A stretch of DNA of 64,000 nt from Fundicoccus sp052116145 (GCF_052116145.1 NZ_JBQKLQ010000003.1:124001-188000); one strand, 5' to 3'; counted from the stretch's first letter, positions 50,829 through 60,166 are shown. A program made the numbers and translations. Notes: a model not told the origin generated them from the letters alone.

Positions 50829-52610
50829 TTACAAGCTTGGCGTTTCAGTTAGTTCTGAAACAGCCTCTTGGTCATCATCCGCAATTTCCATTCCCAATTG
50901 TTTCTGGTAAAGACGATAGTAGCGCCCTCTTTGGGCAATTAACTGACTATGAGTCCCACGCTCAACAATGGAGCCTTTATCCAACATTAAAATTAAATCC
51001 GCATCACGGACTGACGAAATTCGGTGGGCAATAATAAACGTTGTCGTGAGATCAGTGACTTCATTTAAACCTTGTTGAATTTTCGCTTCCGTCTCCATAT
51101 CAACCGCTGAGGTTGTATCATCAAGTATTAAAATACTCGGTACTTTGGTCAAGGCACGTGCTAAACTAATTCTTTGTTTCTGACCTCCAGACAAACCAAC
51201 CCCACGCTCGCCGACAATTGTGCTATAACCGTCCGGCATCCGCGAGATAAAAGCATCCGCATCGGCGACAGCAGCCATGCGTTTGACATTGCTTGCACTC
51301 GTATAAGGATCGCCAAAGGCAATATTATCTGAAATCGTATTTGAGAATAAAAAGACATCTTGCATAACCATCGAAATATGATTACGTAAAAAACGCACCG
51401 GGTATTCCTTAATATTATGCCCATCAATTTTTACTTCACCTTCTGTTGCATCATAGAAACGACCGATCAAGTTAACGAGTGTCGATTTGCCTGAACCCGT
51501 TTCCCCAATAATACCGACCGTTTGGCCGACTTCTGCTTTAAAACTGACATTATTCAAGACGGCAAAATTAGGGTCATCGGCAAACTTAAAGGACACGCCA
51601 GCAAACTCCACTTGCCCTTTAACAGGCGAAAATCCATCATGATTAATGACTGGAATTCGAGATTGGGTTGTCAATAAATCACGGATTTTGATACACGCTG
51701 CTTGGAAACGCTGAACGTCGTTTAGCAACCAGCCGCTCATCCGCATCGGATTGTTTAACATCCATAAATAACTATTGAAGGCGACCAATTCTCCCATCGA
51801 AACCGACTCTTGAATAACTAAATAGCCACCTAAAACTAAGGTAATCACATTCAAGCTGCCCGCAAAGCCTTCTAGCCAAGGCATATAAGTCCGTGTGACA
51901 TCGGCAGAAGCCAAGTTCTTTTGCTTAAAGTCATCATTATGCTTATCAAACTTTTCAATTTCAAACTCTTCTTGAGCGAAAGCTTTTACCATGCGGTTAC
52001 CACCAATATTTTCTTCCACCATCGAATTCAAACGTGAAAAACTCTCGCGAATGTCGAAAAATTTGATACTACTTTTCTTCACTAAACGACGAGCAAAGAT
52101 AAAAATAAATGGTGTCACAGCTACAAGCGAGAGCGTCAAAGGTACATTAATCAAGCCCATCGCGACAATTGCACAAACAAACCACACTAAACTTTCGACA
52201 ATATTGTAGGATACCCAACCAATAAAGTGACGGATCGCATCTGTATCACCTGTCATCCGTGCCATAACGTCCCCGACACGCGTATGGTTAAAGTATTCAA
52301 AATCTAATTCATTGACCTTATGATACAAATCCTGACGCAAGCGATAGAGACTATTCTGAGAGATTTGTTCAAACATCATTTGATAGCTATAACGCACAAC
52401 TGTACGAATAAGCGTCGACCCAACCATCGTTAAAATAATAGGAATTAATAATTGCCCTTGATTACTATAAATCACCTGATCCACAATTAAACCAATTAAA
52501 TAAGGATTGACTAAAAACAAACCTGAATTGACCAGCAACAGTAGGCAAGCGACTAACATTTTTCCCCAGTCCGTTTTGACATAAGTCCAAGCCCAACTAA
52601 AATTATTCAT
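50829..52610 (-). CDS. Heterodimeric ABC exporter subunit with degenerate Walker B
   Basis: 593 residues: six membrane helices and an ATPase domain with Walker A GETGSGKST (about 371), signature LSGGQ (about 475) and Walker B ILILDDTTS (about 493), in which Asp replaces the catalytic Glu. This pattern is complementary to the partner subunit and typical of the BmrC/LmrC class. Substrates may be drugs or lipids. First gene of the pair; an inverted repeat TTGCCA-N5-TGGCAA lies in its promoter region. Confidence 0.92.
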   Translation of the reverse strand: MNNFSWAWTYVKTDWGKMLVACLLLLVNSGLFLVNPYLIGLIVDQVIYSNQGQLLIPIILTMVGSTLIRTVVRYSYQMMFEQISQNSLYRLRQDLYHKVNELDFEYFNHTRVGDVMARMTGDTDAIRHFIGWVSYNIVESLVWFVCAIVAMGLINVPLTLSLVAVTPFIFIFARRLVKKSSIKFFDIRESFSRLNSMVEENIGGNRMVKAFAQEEFEIEKFDKHNDDFKQKNLASADVTRTYMPWLEGFAGSLNVITLVLGGYLVIQESVSMGELVAFNSYLWMLNNPMRMSGWLLNDVQRFQAACIKIRDLLTTQSRIPVINHDGFSPVKGQVEFAGVSFKFADDPNFAVLNNVSFKAEVGQTVGIIGETGSGKSTLVNLIGRFYDATEGEVKIDGHNIKEYPVRFLRNHISMVMQDVFLFSNTISDNIAFGDPYTSASNVKRMAAVADADAFISRMPDGYSTIVGERGVGLSGGQKQRISLARALTKVPSILILDDTTSAVDMETEAKIQQGLNEVTDLTTTFIIAHRISSVRDADLILMLDKGSIVERGTHSQLIAQRGRYYRLYQKQLGMEIADDDQEAVSELTETPSL

Positions 52611-52684
52611 TCTACACCTCTATTTCTACACCTTGAGCAACAAACAACGTATGACCAATTTACAAAAACGCTTACAATATAAAC

Positions 52685-52701
52685 TTGCCATCTTCTGGCA
52701 A
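52685..52701 (-). promoter_or_regulatory. Inverted repeat at the ABC exporter promoter
   Basis: TTGCCA-TCTTC-TGGCAA, a perfect 6-bp inverted repeat. On the minus strand its first half is TTGCCA, a plausible -35, followed after 16 bp by TATTGT. A repressor could bind here. Confidence 0.45.
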
Positions 52702-53005
52702 TATACTTATACCATCAATGACATAGTTTAAAGCTCTCTACTCCAAAAGTCACGCATTATCATCTAAAAATCAAAAGTATTTTTTTATGGCGAATATTGG
52801 TCTATACAGGCTCTCTCAAAGCTTTAATATTAAAAAATATTTTCAATTTCCTCGTGGAAACACTAAATAATACTTACTTATTTTAAGAGCTAGCGGTGGG
52901 CCCCTTGACTAGGTAAACATAAAAAAATTAGTTTAGTTTTAGAGAAAAATTAAGCGAATCCTATGGGCTGGTGAGTTGCTTGACTGAGACTGAGACAAAA
53001 ACAAA
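52702..53005. other. Gap between the exporter operon and the PHP gene
   Basis: AT-rich, no open frame of note and no recognisable RNA element. It contains short self-complementary stretches only. Confidence 0.4.
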
Positions 53006-53064
53006 AACCCAACCGCCTTGAATTCTAAAGGGGTTGGGTTGACAAGCAATGAATGCATTGCTTG
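53006..53064 (-). terminator. Double hairpin terminator after the PHP phosphatase gene
   Basis: CAAGCAATG-AATG-CATTGCTTG (53043-53064) directly at the stop codon, then AACCCAACCGCCTT (53006-53019) pairing with AAGGGGTTGGGTT (53028-53040); the minus-strand end is TTTTTGTTTTTG. Confidence 0.85.
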
Positions 53065-53065
53065 C

Positions 53066-53851
53066 TTAGTTGGGTAGCGCCACAAAGTTGGCTTCGCTAT
53101 TTTGAAAGGTGACTAATTGTTTGACATTGTGTTTGCGCAACATGTTAAAGGCATCACTAAAACGCAATTGATAGTCGCTGGCTCGATGGGCATCGGAACT
53201 GACTGTAAATAAGTTGCCGCCTAATTGTTTGTATAAACCAATTGCATAGTCATACAGATGCGCATTGTCGTAGCGGTACATGCTCCGAGTATTCAATTCA
53301 AGGGCTTGGTCTTGACGAATCATCGTTCTAAAAATTTTCGTCAAAATGGCTTCTTTGCGCTCTAATTCCTGCAATTGCACGTCATCATAGCCTCTTAAAC
53401 CAAAGTCAAAGTGAGCCAAAACGTTCGCATATGGGGCAGCTTGCACAGCTTCTAGCATGAGGCTGAAATACTCATCGAGGTGAATATCTAAAGGCTTTTG
53501 ATCATGATTCAAGGTCATAAAACCGTGGCGACCATTGTGATGGATGCTCAACAGTTTAAGATCATAGTCTTTTCCTGCTAAAAACTCTTCAATTCGGTGG
53601 CGATCGGCGTAAGTAAAACCAACCTCGATGCCTTTTAATAAACAGTTGTCATAGGTCGCATTTAATTCTTCAACCTTAGCACTATAACCGTCATAATCCG
53701 GTATCACATCTTCGGCCCGCTGTAAGGGGCTAAAAAAATCAAGATGCTCGGTACTAATCAATGGTAAGTCAGTTAGGTTTAAATAGTTTTCAAACGTTTC
53801 ACGTGAGTCTGGTGAGAAATAGGTGTGTAAGTGTTGATCATAGTATCGCAT
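53066..53851 (-). CDS. PHP-domain phosphatase, histidinol-phosphatase (HisJ/HisK) type
   Basis: 261 residues. PHP metal-binding motifs: DQHLHTYFSPDS (His7, His9), STEHLDFF (about 33-40), LSIHHNGRHG and the C-terminal SSDAHRASD. The HisK branch dephosphorylates histidinol phosphate. No other his gene is in the window, so it may be a general phosphoesterase. AAAAGGAG precedes the ATG by seven bases. It is a single gene with its own terminator. Confidence 0.82.
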   Translation of the reverse strand: MRYYDQHLHTYFSPDSRETFENYLNLTDLPLISTEHLDFFSPLQRAEDVIPDYDGYSAKVEELNATYDNCLLKGIEVGFTYADRHRIEEFLAGKDYDLKLLSIHHNGRHGFMTLNHDQKPLDIHLDEYFSLMLEAVQAAPYANVLAHFDFGLRGYDDVQLQELERKEAILTKIFRTMIRQDQALELNTRSMYRYDNAHLYDYAIGLYKQLGGNLFTVSSDAHRASDYQLRFSDAFNMLRKHNVKQLVTFQNSEANFVALPN

Positions 53852-54065
53852 ATTACGCTCCTTTTAATCTGAACTAAAAAAATAACTACTGAAATAAGTA
53901 TAACGCAAGTCTTTTGTAAATACTCACGAAGTCAATTATGAAAGCGTTCCCTTGTCAAAATCCCACTTTCGCTTCTAAAATTTACTCATTAAATAGTCCT
54001 CGAAATTCCTTGCATCAGGATTCAGAACGCTCGCTGGAACTCACGCCGTAGCCTTTAAGACGCAA

Positions 54066-54095
54066 AAAAGCCTCAAGTAGCAGTCGCTACTCAAG
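54066..54095 (-). terminator. Terminator after cstA
   Basis: On the minus strand CTTGAGTAGC-GACT-GCTACTTGAG forms a 10-bp RNA stem with two G-U pairs, followed by GCTTTTTT. The region 53852-54065 has no gene. Confidence 0.85.
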
Positions 54096-54115
54096 ACTTA
54101 TTATGCAATTTATTA

Positions 54116-55588
54116 TTATTTACTGAAGGTACCGATTGGTAGATAGTCGTGCGTTAAATCTGGACGCTCTGCCAAATTAGCCATTTGTTTATTACCTGTC
54201 ACAAAGAAGAAGACTAAGATTGCCACACCTACCGCTAAACTAATGATATAGGTCGATGCATTAAGGCCTAAGTTAAGGCCAATTGGCTCGCTGACAATGT
54301 ACACTAGACATGCGTATAACATAAAGGTTCCTGGTAGTAAGGCAACCAAATAGTTACGTTTTTTATACATTAAATAACGCGTCGCGACGAACAAGGCAAT
54401 AACTGCAATCACTTGGTTTGCCCAGTTGAAGTAACGCCATAGTAAGTTAAAGTCAACTCTAGTTAAAATGAATGACACGGCAAAGATTGGAATGGTTAAT
54501 AACAAAACATTTTTCAAGTTATCTTGTTTTAAGTTGATGTAATCTGCAATAATATTTCTCAATGAACGGAAAGCAGATAAACCAGATGAAATTGGTAAGA
54601 CAATGACGCCAATAATGGCAGCTGTCCCAAAGACGTTTCCTAATAACATATAGGATACTTGGTTAACCACAGCTGATGGTGTACCAGCATCAATCATCTG
54701 ACTTAATGTTTGACCGTCAAATAGACTCATTGACGCAGCAGCCCAAATCATTGCGATGACACCTTCCGCGATCATCATGCCGTAGAATAAGAAACGGCCT
54801 TGTTTTTCAGAAGTAGTCGTACGTGACACCATTGGTGCTTGAGTGGCATGGAAACCTGACATTGCACCACAAGAAATGGTAAAGAAAATCGCTGGGAATA
54901 ATTTTACGCCGTTGACATTTTCTAAACGAATCGCTGCCGGTGTTAATTCTGGTAAAGCGTGACCTCCAAAAATCAATGACAAACCGATCGCAACGGTTGA
55001 GATAATTAAAATTGCACCAAACCATGGATAAACTTTCCCCATTGCTTTATCAATTGGTAAAAAGGTAGACACGATATAGTAGCCGAAGATTAAAGCGACA
55101 ATAATTCCTGTCGTCATAAAGTCAGGTGTTAAACTTTCAATTAAACTAGCTGGTGATGTAACGAACACTGTCCCTACTAGTAATAAGAGTAAAATTGAAA
55201 AAATGTTAACAAAATGTTTCATAGGTTTGCCCAAATACTTACTTGATAATTCTGGCAAATGAGCGCCATCGTTTCTTAGGGAAATCATACCGACCATATA
55301 GTCATGGACAGCCCCACCAAAAATACAACCGACTACAATCCAAATATAAGCTACAGGTCCATATAAGGCACCCATGATTGGTCCAAAAATCGGCCCTGTT
55401 CCGGCGATGTTTAATAATTCAATAATAGCATTTTTCCAACGCGGCATTGGAACAAAATCCATCCCATCTTGTAAAACCTCAGCTGGGGTTTGTCGATCTG
55501 GTTCAATTCCAAAGTTCTTCTCGATAAAGCCACCGTAAACGAAATAACCGATAACTAATAAAGCGATACCACCTAGCAATGTTACCAT
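54116..55588 (-). CDS. cstA: CstA-family transporter (pyruvate/peptide type)
   Basis: 490 residues with many membrane helices. It is shorter than Escherichia coli CstA (701) but normal for Firmicutes. Typical segments: DRQTPAEVLQDGMDFVP, GPIFGPIMGALYGP and GAVHDYMVGMIS. In E. coli the homologues CstA and BtsT import pyruvate (known). The ATG at 55588 has GAGGAG nine bases upstream; a TTG three codons earlier is too close to it. The neighbouring LytS/LytT genes and LytTR-like repeats in the upstream region point to control by that pair. Confidence 0.88.
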   Translation of the reverse strand: MVTLLGGIALLVIGYFVYGGFIEKNFGIEPDRQTPAEVLQDGMDFVPMPRWKNAIIELLNIAGTGPIFGPIMGALYGPVAYIWIVVGCIFGGAVHDYMVGMISLRNDGAHLPELSSKYLGKPMKHFVNIFSILLLLLVGTVFVTSPASLIESLTPDFMTTGIIVALIFGYYIVSTFLPIDKAMGKVYPWFGAILIISTVAIGLSLIFGGHALPELTPAAIRLENVNGVKLFPAIFFTISCGAMSGFHATQAPMVSRTTTSEKQGRFLFYGMMIAEGVIAMIWAAASMSLFDGQTLSQMIDAGTPSAVVNQVSYMLLGNVFGTAAIIGVIVLPISSGLSAFRSLRNIIADYINLKQDNLKNVLLLTIPIFAVSFILTRVDFNLLWRYFNWANQVIAVIALFVATRYLMYKKRNYLVALLPGTFMLYACLVYIVSEPIGLNLGLNASTYIISLAVGVAILVFFFVTGNKQMANLAERPDLTHDYLPIGTFSK

Positions 55589-55613
55589 CTTATTCAACTC
55601 CTCTGTTTTGTTA

Positions 55614-55627
55614 TGATAAATTTATCA
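55614..55627 (-). promoter_or_regulatory. Perfect palindrome in the cstA upstream region
   Basis: TGATAAATTTATCA, 14 bp, extended imperfectly to TTGTTATGATAAATTTATCA and CAACA. It lies 25-40 bp before the start codon, around the expected transcription start; it may be an operator or contain the -10 (TATCAT). Confidence 0.4.
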
Positions 55628-55655
55628 CAACATCAGGAAAGCTGACTGAATTCTG

Positions 55656-55691
55656 AGTGAAATGCACATATCTGTTAGTGAACTGCACATA
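55656..55691 (-). promoter_or_regulatory. LytTR-type direct repeats upstream of cstA
   Basis: AGTGAAATGCACATA (55656-55670) and AGTGAACTGCACATA (55677-55691), two 15-bp direct repeats with one difference, 21 bp apart. On the minus strand the cores TGCATTTCAC and TGCAGTTCAC resemble the E. coli YpdB motif GGCATTTCAT-N11-GGCATTTCAT. They lie between lytT and cstA. Confidence 0.75.
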
Positions 55692-55722
55692 AAGTCAATT
55701 GAGCTGTTACAAATAGGCTCCC

Positions 55723-56475
55723 TTACTCGATGCCTAATCGCGTTTTAAAAGCATTCATATAAGAACGACTCACAATTACCTTCTGGCCATTCTTCATCGT
55801 GAGTTGATAATTACGATTGAACCACGGTTGAATTTCAGAAATCGCTTCAATATTTACCAAATAGGCACGATGCACTTGCATAAACAACTCTTCAGGCAAT
55901 TTATTTTTAACCATCTTTAGGGTATCACGCATTTGATAACTTTCCGTCGCTGTGTAGATCGTTAAGGCACCATCTTCTGTAGCAACTACGTGAATGTCAT
56001 TAAAAGGCACCATCGTAATCCGACCATCGACTTCAACGGGCAAAAACTTGTTGACTATTTTATAAGCCAACTGGTCTGACTCACGCTCCTCCTTGTTAAT
56101 AGTCCCTTGTTGATTGGCGATTGATTTATCTAATCTTTGAAGGACTAATTGAATGCGCTCATCTTCGAAGGGCTTCAAAATATAATCAGTCGCATTCATA
56201 TCAAATGCCTTGATGGCATAATCATCATAAGCGGTCGCAAAAACGACGAGGGGCGGCGTGTCCATGGCATTAATCGTATCCATCAATTCTAAGCCACGTT
56301 CATTTTGTAAATGCATATCCAGAAAAACCACTTGGACTTTCTCCTTCAATAGAAAAGTCTGAGCACTTTTAATATTATTTGCTTCATAAATCTCTACGTC
56401 GGCTTGATACTGTTTAATAATATAACTCAACTCTTGACGTGCTAAAGGCTCGTCATCTACTAGCAATACTTTCAT
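55723..56475 (-). CDS. lytR: LytT-type response regulator (receiver plus LytTR domain)
   Basis: 250 residues. Receiver domain with Asp7, Asp8, phosphorylation site Asp53 in FLDMHL and Lys101 in ILKPF; LytTR DNA-binding domain (about 150-250) with FMQVHRAYLVNIEAI and VIVSRSYMNAFK. Its ATG overlaps the kinase stop (ATGA), so both are translationally coupled; an ATG three codons earlier lies too near GAGGAGG. It probably activates the adjacent cstA through the direct repeats at 55656-55691. Confidence 0.93.
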   Translation of the reverse strand: MKVLLVDDEPLARQELSYIIKQYQADVEIYEANNIKSAQTFLLKEKVQVVFLDMHLQNERGLELMDTINAMDTPPLVVFATAYDDYAIKAFDMNATDYILKPFEDERIQLVLQRLDKSIANQQGTINKEERESDQLAYKIVNKFLPVEVDGRITMVPFNDIHVVATEDGALTIYTATESYQMRDTLKMVKNKLPEELFMQVHRAYLVNIEAISEIQPWFNRNYQLTMKNGQKVIVSRSYMNAFKTRLGIE

Positions 56476-58229
56476 TCTAACCATTCCTCCTCACTTTCAA
56501 ATATTTTGAAGCGCACAGCAACGACCGTACCTTCTCTGCTGCTTGTAAATTTCAGTTCACTTTGCGAGCCATAAATTCCCAATAAACGCTGATTTAAATT
56601 CTCCAAAGCTGTGCCACTGCCTAAATCTGATACAATCGTTTCTTTGCCTAAGTTCTTTAAAATGTCTTCACGGATGCCAAAGCCATTGTCTGAAACAGAA
56701 AAAATGGCTTCCTTGTCATTGAGTCGCTTTAATGAGATATTAATTTGATTGTTTTCTTCACGATCTTTAAAGGCGTGATGAATCGCATTTTCGACTAATA
56801 TTTGGATTAAAAAGGGTGGGATTAAACTATTCAGCATGTCCTCAGAAATATCATAGCTAATATCAAAGCGCCCTGGAAAACGAGCTTCTTCAATTTCTGT
56901 ATAGGCTTGGACTTGTTGTAACTCATCCTCAACCGTTACAAGAGCTTGACGATTCCCGGTTAAACTTGCTCTAAAATACTGACTTAGTTTTAACAGTAAG
57001 CGTCGCGCTTTATCTGGATCAAACCGCATAATGGCACTGATTGTATTGATAGAATTAAAAAAGAAATGCGGATTGACTTGTCCTTGTAAGGTTCTCAATT
57101 CTGCTTGTTTCAACAGATGCTGTTGGGCTTCTGTTTGTCCAAGTTGGATTTGTGAAGAGAATATTTCGCCTAAACCTTCTGCCCACTGCTGTTCAACTTC
57201 TGTTAAATTATCCTCTTGAGTAAAGTAATATTTCAGTGTGCCTATCACTTCTTTGCCATTACTCAAAGGTACGACGATGGCTCCTTCTAACGGACATTTT
57301 TCACATATACAACCAATCTCTGAGCGACTGTGTGCCACCCACATTTCGCCACTAGAGATGACCCTTTGTGATAAATCAGTGACTAAATCAGACCCCACCG
57401 TATGATGATCACTCCCAACTCCCGTAAAGGCTAATATCTCGTCACGGTTTGTCACACTGACAGCTGAAACTTTCATTGTTTTAAGAATCAATTCTGAAAT
57501 TTCTTTGGCATTCGTCCGATTCAAACCACTGTGAAAATAAGGAAAGATATCTTTGGTTAATTGTAAAACATCATGCGTTTGAATCGCTCTTAAATTCTCT
57601 TCCTGACTCAAAGCATTGATGATAATCGACAGAAAAAGACCGGTCCCAATACTATTCACCACAGCCATGGGAACAAAAATCACTTGTACTAAATTCCAAC
57701 CCGTTGCTTGATTTCGACTCAAAAAGCCAATACAAGCCATCTGAATAATTTCGAGACCTATCGCAATCAAGCCCCCTTGGACTGGCGTTAGGAAACGTTG
57801 TCGCTGCACAAAATAATGCCCAATCCAACCGCTCAAGACGCCGATGATAATGGAGGAAATTAAGTAAATATGAGGATCCGTCCCACCTTGAAAATAGCGA
57901 AACACACCTGAAAGTAACCCAACAGCTGAACCGACAATTGGTCCGCCAACTAAGCCACTAATCCCAATACTTAACACACGTGTATTGGCAATCACGACCT
58001 CATCGCTCAGTGAACTGAGTGCCGAACTGAATGAGAATTGTTCGATCGAAATCATCACACCAAATAGATTAGATAAGATAGCAAATATGGCAAAAAGGAT
58101 AATCAAACTGATGATTGACTTCAGTTGCGTCCGTGTCATCAGTAATTGCTTCAGGTGACGATTGCTCATCAAAATATAGGCCAATAAAATAATTAATGCA
58201 GCTCTCTCAAATAAAATAAGGGTTAACAC
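56472..58229 (-). CDS. lytS: LytS-type sensor histidine kinase
   Basis: 585 residues: N-terminal multi-helix 5TMR-LYT sensor (about 1-205), GAF domain (about 230-360) with Cys307, Cys309 and Cys312 in GCICEKCPLEGAIVVPL, then the kinase domain with His388 in QVNPHFFFNS and ATP-binding VENAIHHAF and DNGFGI. LytS of Bacillus and BtsS of E. coli respond to pyruvate (known); the cysteine cluster is typical of this branch. The start is GTG at 58229, with GGAGG nine bases upstream. First gene of lytS-lytR. Confidence 0.93.
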   Translation of the reverse strand: MLTLILFERAALIILLAYILMSNRHLKQLLMTRTQLKSIISLIILFAIFAILSNLFGVMISIEQFSFSSALSSLSDEVVIANTRVLSIGISGLVGGPIVGSAVGLLSGVFRYFQGGTDPHIYLISSIIIGVLSGWIGHYFVQRQRFLTPVQGGLIAIGLEIIQMACIGFLSRNQATGWNLVQVIFVPMAVVNSIGTGLFLSIIINALSQEENLRAIQTHDVLQLTKDIFPYFHSGLNRTNAKEISELILKTMKVSAVSVTNRDEILAFTGVGSDHHTVGSDLVTDLSQRVISSGEMWVAHSRSEIGCICEKCPLEGAIVVPLSNGKEVIGTLKYYFTQEDNLTEVEQQWAEGLGEIFSSQIQLGQTEAQQHLLKQAELRTLQGQVNPHFFFNSINTISAIMRFDPDKARRLLLKLSQYFRASLTGNRQALVTVEDELQQVQAYTEIEEARFPGRFDISYDISEDMLNSLIPPFLIQILVENAIHHAFKDREENNQINISLKRLNDKEAIFSVSDNGFGIREDILKNLGKETIVSDLGSGTALENLNQRLLGIYGSQSELKFTSSREGTVVAVRFKIFESEEEWLE

Positions 58230-58555
58230 CGACGCTCGCCTCCAACTACTAGATCTTTATGTGATAATTATAGCATAGCAATGATCGAAACAGATAGTTC
58301 ACGCCTTAATACCGAGCTGACCAGCTCACAAATTTCGAGACCAGTTAGAAAACCGGTTTTTTTATTTTTTTCATTCCAAAATAGGGCTCCCATTCATTCA
58401 CTTGTCATTAATTGATTTAATTTAATCCCAATACATCAACTATATCACTTAATTTAAGTCAATTAATTCTTCTGTGTGTTTTTATCCATTTAATATAACA
58501 ATCTTATCTTTTCAAAAATAAACATCATAAAATCGGCGTTAATAATGAAGTTTCA
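58230..58555. other. Gap between divergent lytS and glnA with a plus-strand hairpin
   Basis: ACCAGTT-AGAA-AACCGGT (58340-58357) followed by TTTTTTTATTTTTTT looks like an intrinsic terminator on the plus strand, with another inverted repeat (GAGCTG/CAGCTC, about 58314-58327) before it. No plus-strand gene precedes it, so a short untranslated RNA or an attenuator in a long glnA leader are possibilities. The remaining DNA is AT-rich. Confidence 0.45.
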
Positions 58556-58572
58556 TGTGATGTTTCCTAACA
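58556..58572 (+). promoter_or_regulatory. GlnR/TnrA box upstream of glnA
   Basis: TGTGATGTTTCCTAACA fits TGTNA-N7-TNACA exactly. It lies just upstream of the -35, the position used by GlnR to control nitrogen genes. Confidence 0.82.
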
Positions 58573-58590
58573 TTTAAGGTAACTAAAATG

Positions 58591-58619
58591 TTGCATTAGT
58601 CTTTTTTTGAGAATATAAT
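58591..58619 (+). promoter_or_regulatory. Promoter of glnA
   Basis: TTGCAT (58591-58596), 17-bp spacer, TATAAT (58614-58619). Good consensus, 45 bp before the start codon. Confidence 0.82.
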
Positions 58620-58663
58620 TCAGAAAAATAAAAATATATTTTATTACAAATGGAGGAAGAACA

Positions 58664-60019
58664 ATGACAACAGTGTGGACGAAAGAAAGTATCCTAGCAA
58701 ACGCAAAGAAACATAACGTACGTTTTATTCGTTTAATGTTTACCGATATACTAGGAACCATAAAGAATGTGGAAATTCCTCTGTCTCAATTGGAAAAAGC
58801 CTTGGCGAATAATATGACCTTTGATGGATCATCCATTGAGGGTTTTGTGAGAATTGAAGAAAGCGACATGTTTCTCGTGCCTGATTTAAATACTTGGTTG
58901 GTTTTCGATTGGAATATCGCAGGAACCAATACCGATGAACCTTTACGAATTGCACGTTTGATTTGTGATGTCGAAACAGCGAAGCGCGACCGCTTTATTG
59001 GGGATCCACGTCAAAATCTTAAACGTGTGCTAGATGAAATGTCCGAATTAGGTTTTACTCATTTTAATTTAGGGCCAGAGCCTGAATTCTTTTTATTTAA
59101 ATTAGACAACGAAGGCAAGCCAACGATGACATTGAATGATCATGGAGGTTATTTCGACTTAGCACCGACAGATTTGGCCGAAAATTGCCGACGGGATATT
59201 GTCTTAGCCCTAGAATCATTAGGCTTTGAAATTGAAGCCAGCCATCATGAAGTCGCTCATGGGCAACATGAAATCGACTGGAAATACGCGAATGCTGTGA
59301 CTGCTTGTGATAATATACAAACCTTTAAACTGATTGTAAAAACGGTCGCGCGTCGTCATAATTTGCATGCGACTTTTATGCCTAAACCAATTTTTGGTAT
59401 CAATGGTTCTGGTATGCACTTCAATATGTCTTTATTTAATGAGTCGGGCAATACTTTTTACGATCCTGAAACTGAATCAGGTCTGTCTGAAACCGCCATG
59501 CATTTTATTGCTGGATTAATGAAATACGCGACAGCCTTTACCGTTATTTGCAACCCGACAGTTAACTCTTATAAACGTTTAGTCCCTGGTTATGAAGCAC
59601 CAGTCTATGTGGCTTGGTCGGGACAAAACCGTTCACCCTTAATTCGCATTCCTGCTTCTCGTGGTAACTCAACTCGCGTCGAATTGCGAAGCGTTGACCC
59701 TTCTGCTAACCCTTACCTAGCTCTAGCAAGTATTCTGAGTGCTGGACTTTTGGGAATTAAAGAAAAACTTGAGGCACCCGATCCAGTTGATCGCAATATT
59801 TATCAAATGTCAGCCAGTGAACGTTTGAAAAATGGCATTATTAGTTTGCCGGGATCTTTGAAAGAAGCGGTTCACGAATTTTCTCTTTCTGAAGAAATGA
59901 AAGCTGCTCTAGGTTCCCACATCGCTAGCAATATCATTAAAGCTAAAACGCAAGAATATGAAGACTATTCGCGCGATGTTTCTCCTTGGGAGATTGATAA
60001 GTATTTTAATTGCTTCTAA
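58664..60019 (+). CDS. glnA: Glutamine synthetase type I
   Basis: 451 residues, GSI-alpha length. It makes glutamine from glutamate, ammonia and ATP as a dodecamer in the cytoplasm. Motifs: MTFDGSSIEGFVRIEESDM (about 46-64), the metal-binding GPEPEFFLF, the ATP-site stretch KPIFGINGSGMHFN and the Arg-rich RGNSTRVELRSVDPSANPY. GGAGGAAG precedes the ATG by six bases. glnA is normally downstream of glnR in this group; here it stands alone behind a GlnR box, so the repressor gene must be elsewhere. Confidence 0.95.
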   Translation: MTTVWTKESILANAKKHNVRFIRLMFTDILGTIKNVEIPLSQLEKALANNMTFDGSSIEGFVRIEESDMFLVPDLNTWLVFDWNIAGTNTDEPLRIARLICDVETAKRDRFIGDPRQNLKRVLDEMSELGFTHFNLGPEPEFFLFKLDNEGKPTMTLNDHGGYFDLAPTDLAENCRRDIVLALESLGFEIEASHHEVAHGQHEIDWKYANAVTACDNIQTFKLIVKTVARRHNLHATFMPKPIFGINGSGMHFNMSLFNESGNTFYDPETESGLSETAMHFIAGLMKYATAFTVICNPTVNSYKRLVPGYEAPVYVAWSGQNRSPLIRIPASRGNSTRVELRSVDPSANPYLALASILSAGLLGIKEKLEAPDPVDRNIYQMSASERLKNGIISLPGSLKEAVHEFSLSEEMKAALGSHIASNIIKAKTQEYEDYSRDVSPWEIDKYFNCF

Positions 60020-60104
60020 ATCATCAATAGCTAGTCTTTCAGAACTTGGTGACCTGATCAAGGACACAATTTGTCACAAAACACTCGTAAACCAAACACG
60101 ACAA

Positions 60105-60151
60105 GAAAAAACATGGTGCTTAGCCCAACCAGGCCAAGCACCATGCTTATT
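60105..60151. terminator. Terminator between glnA and the MetQ-like gene
   Basis: CATGGTGCTTAGCC (60112-60125) pairs with GGCCAAGCACCATG (60132-60145) with one mismatch; T-rich tails on both strands make it bidirectional. Confidence 0.88.
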
Positions 60152-60166
60152 TTTACGCTTAAAGTC

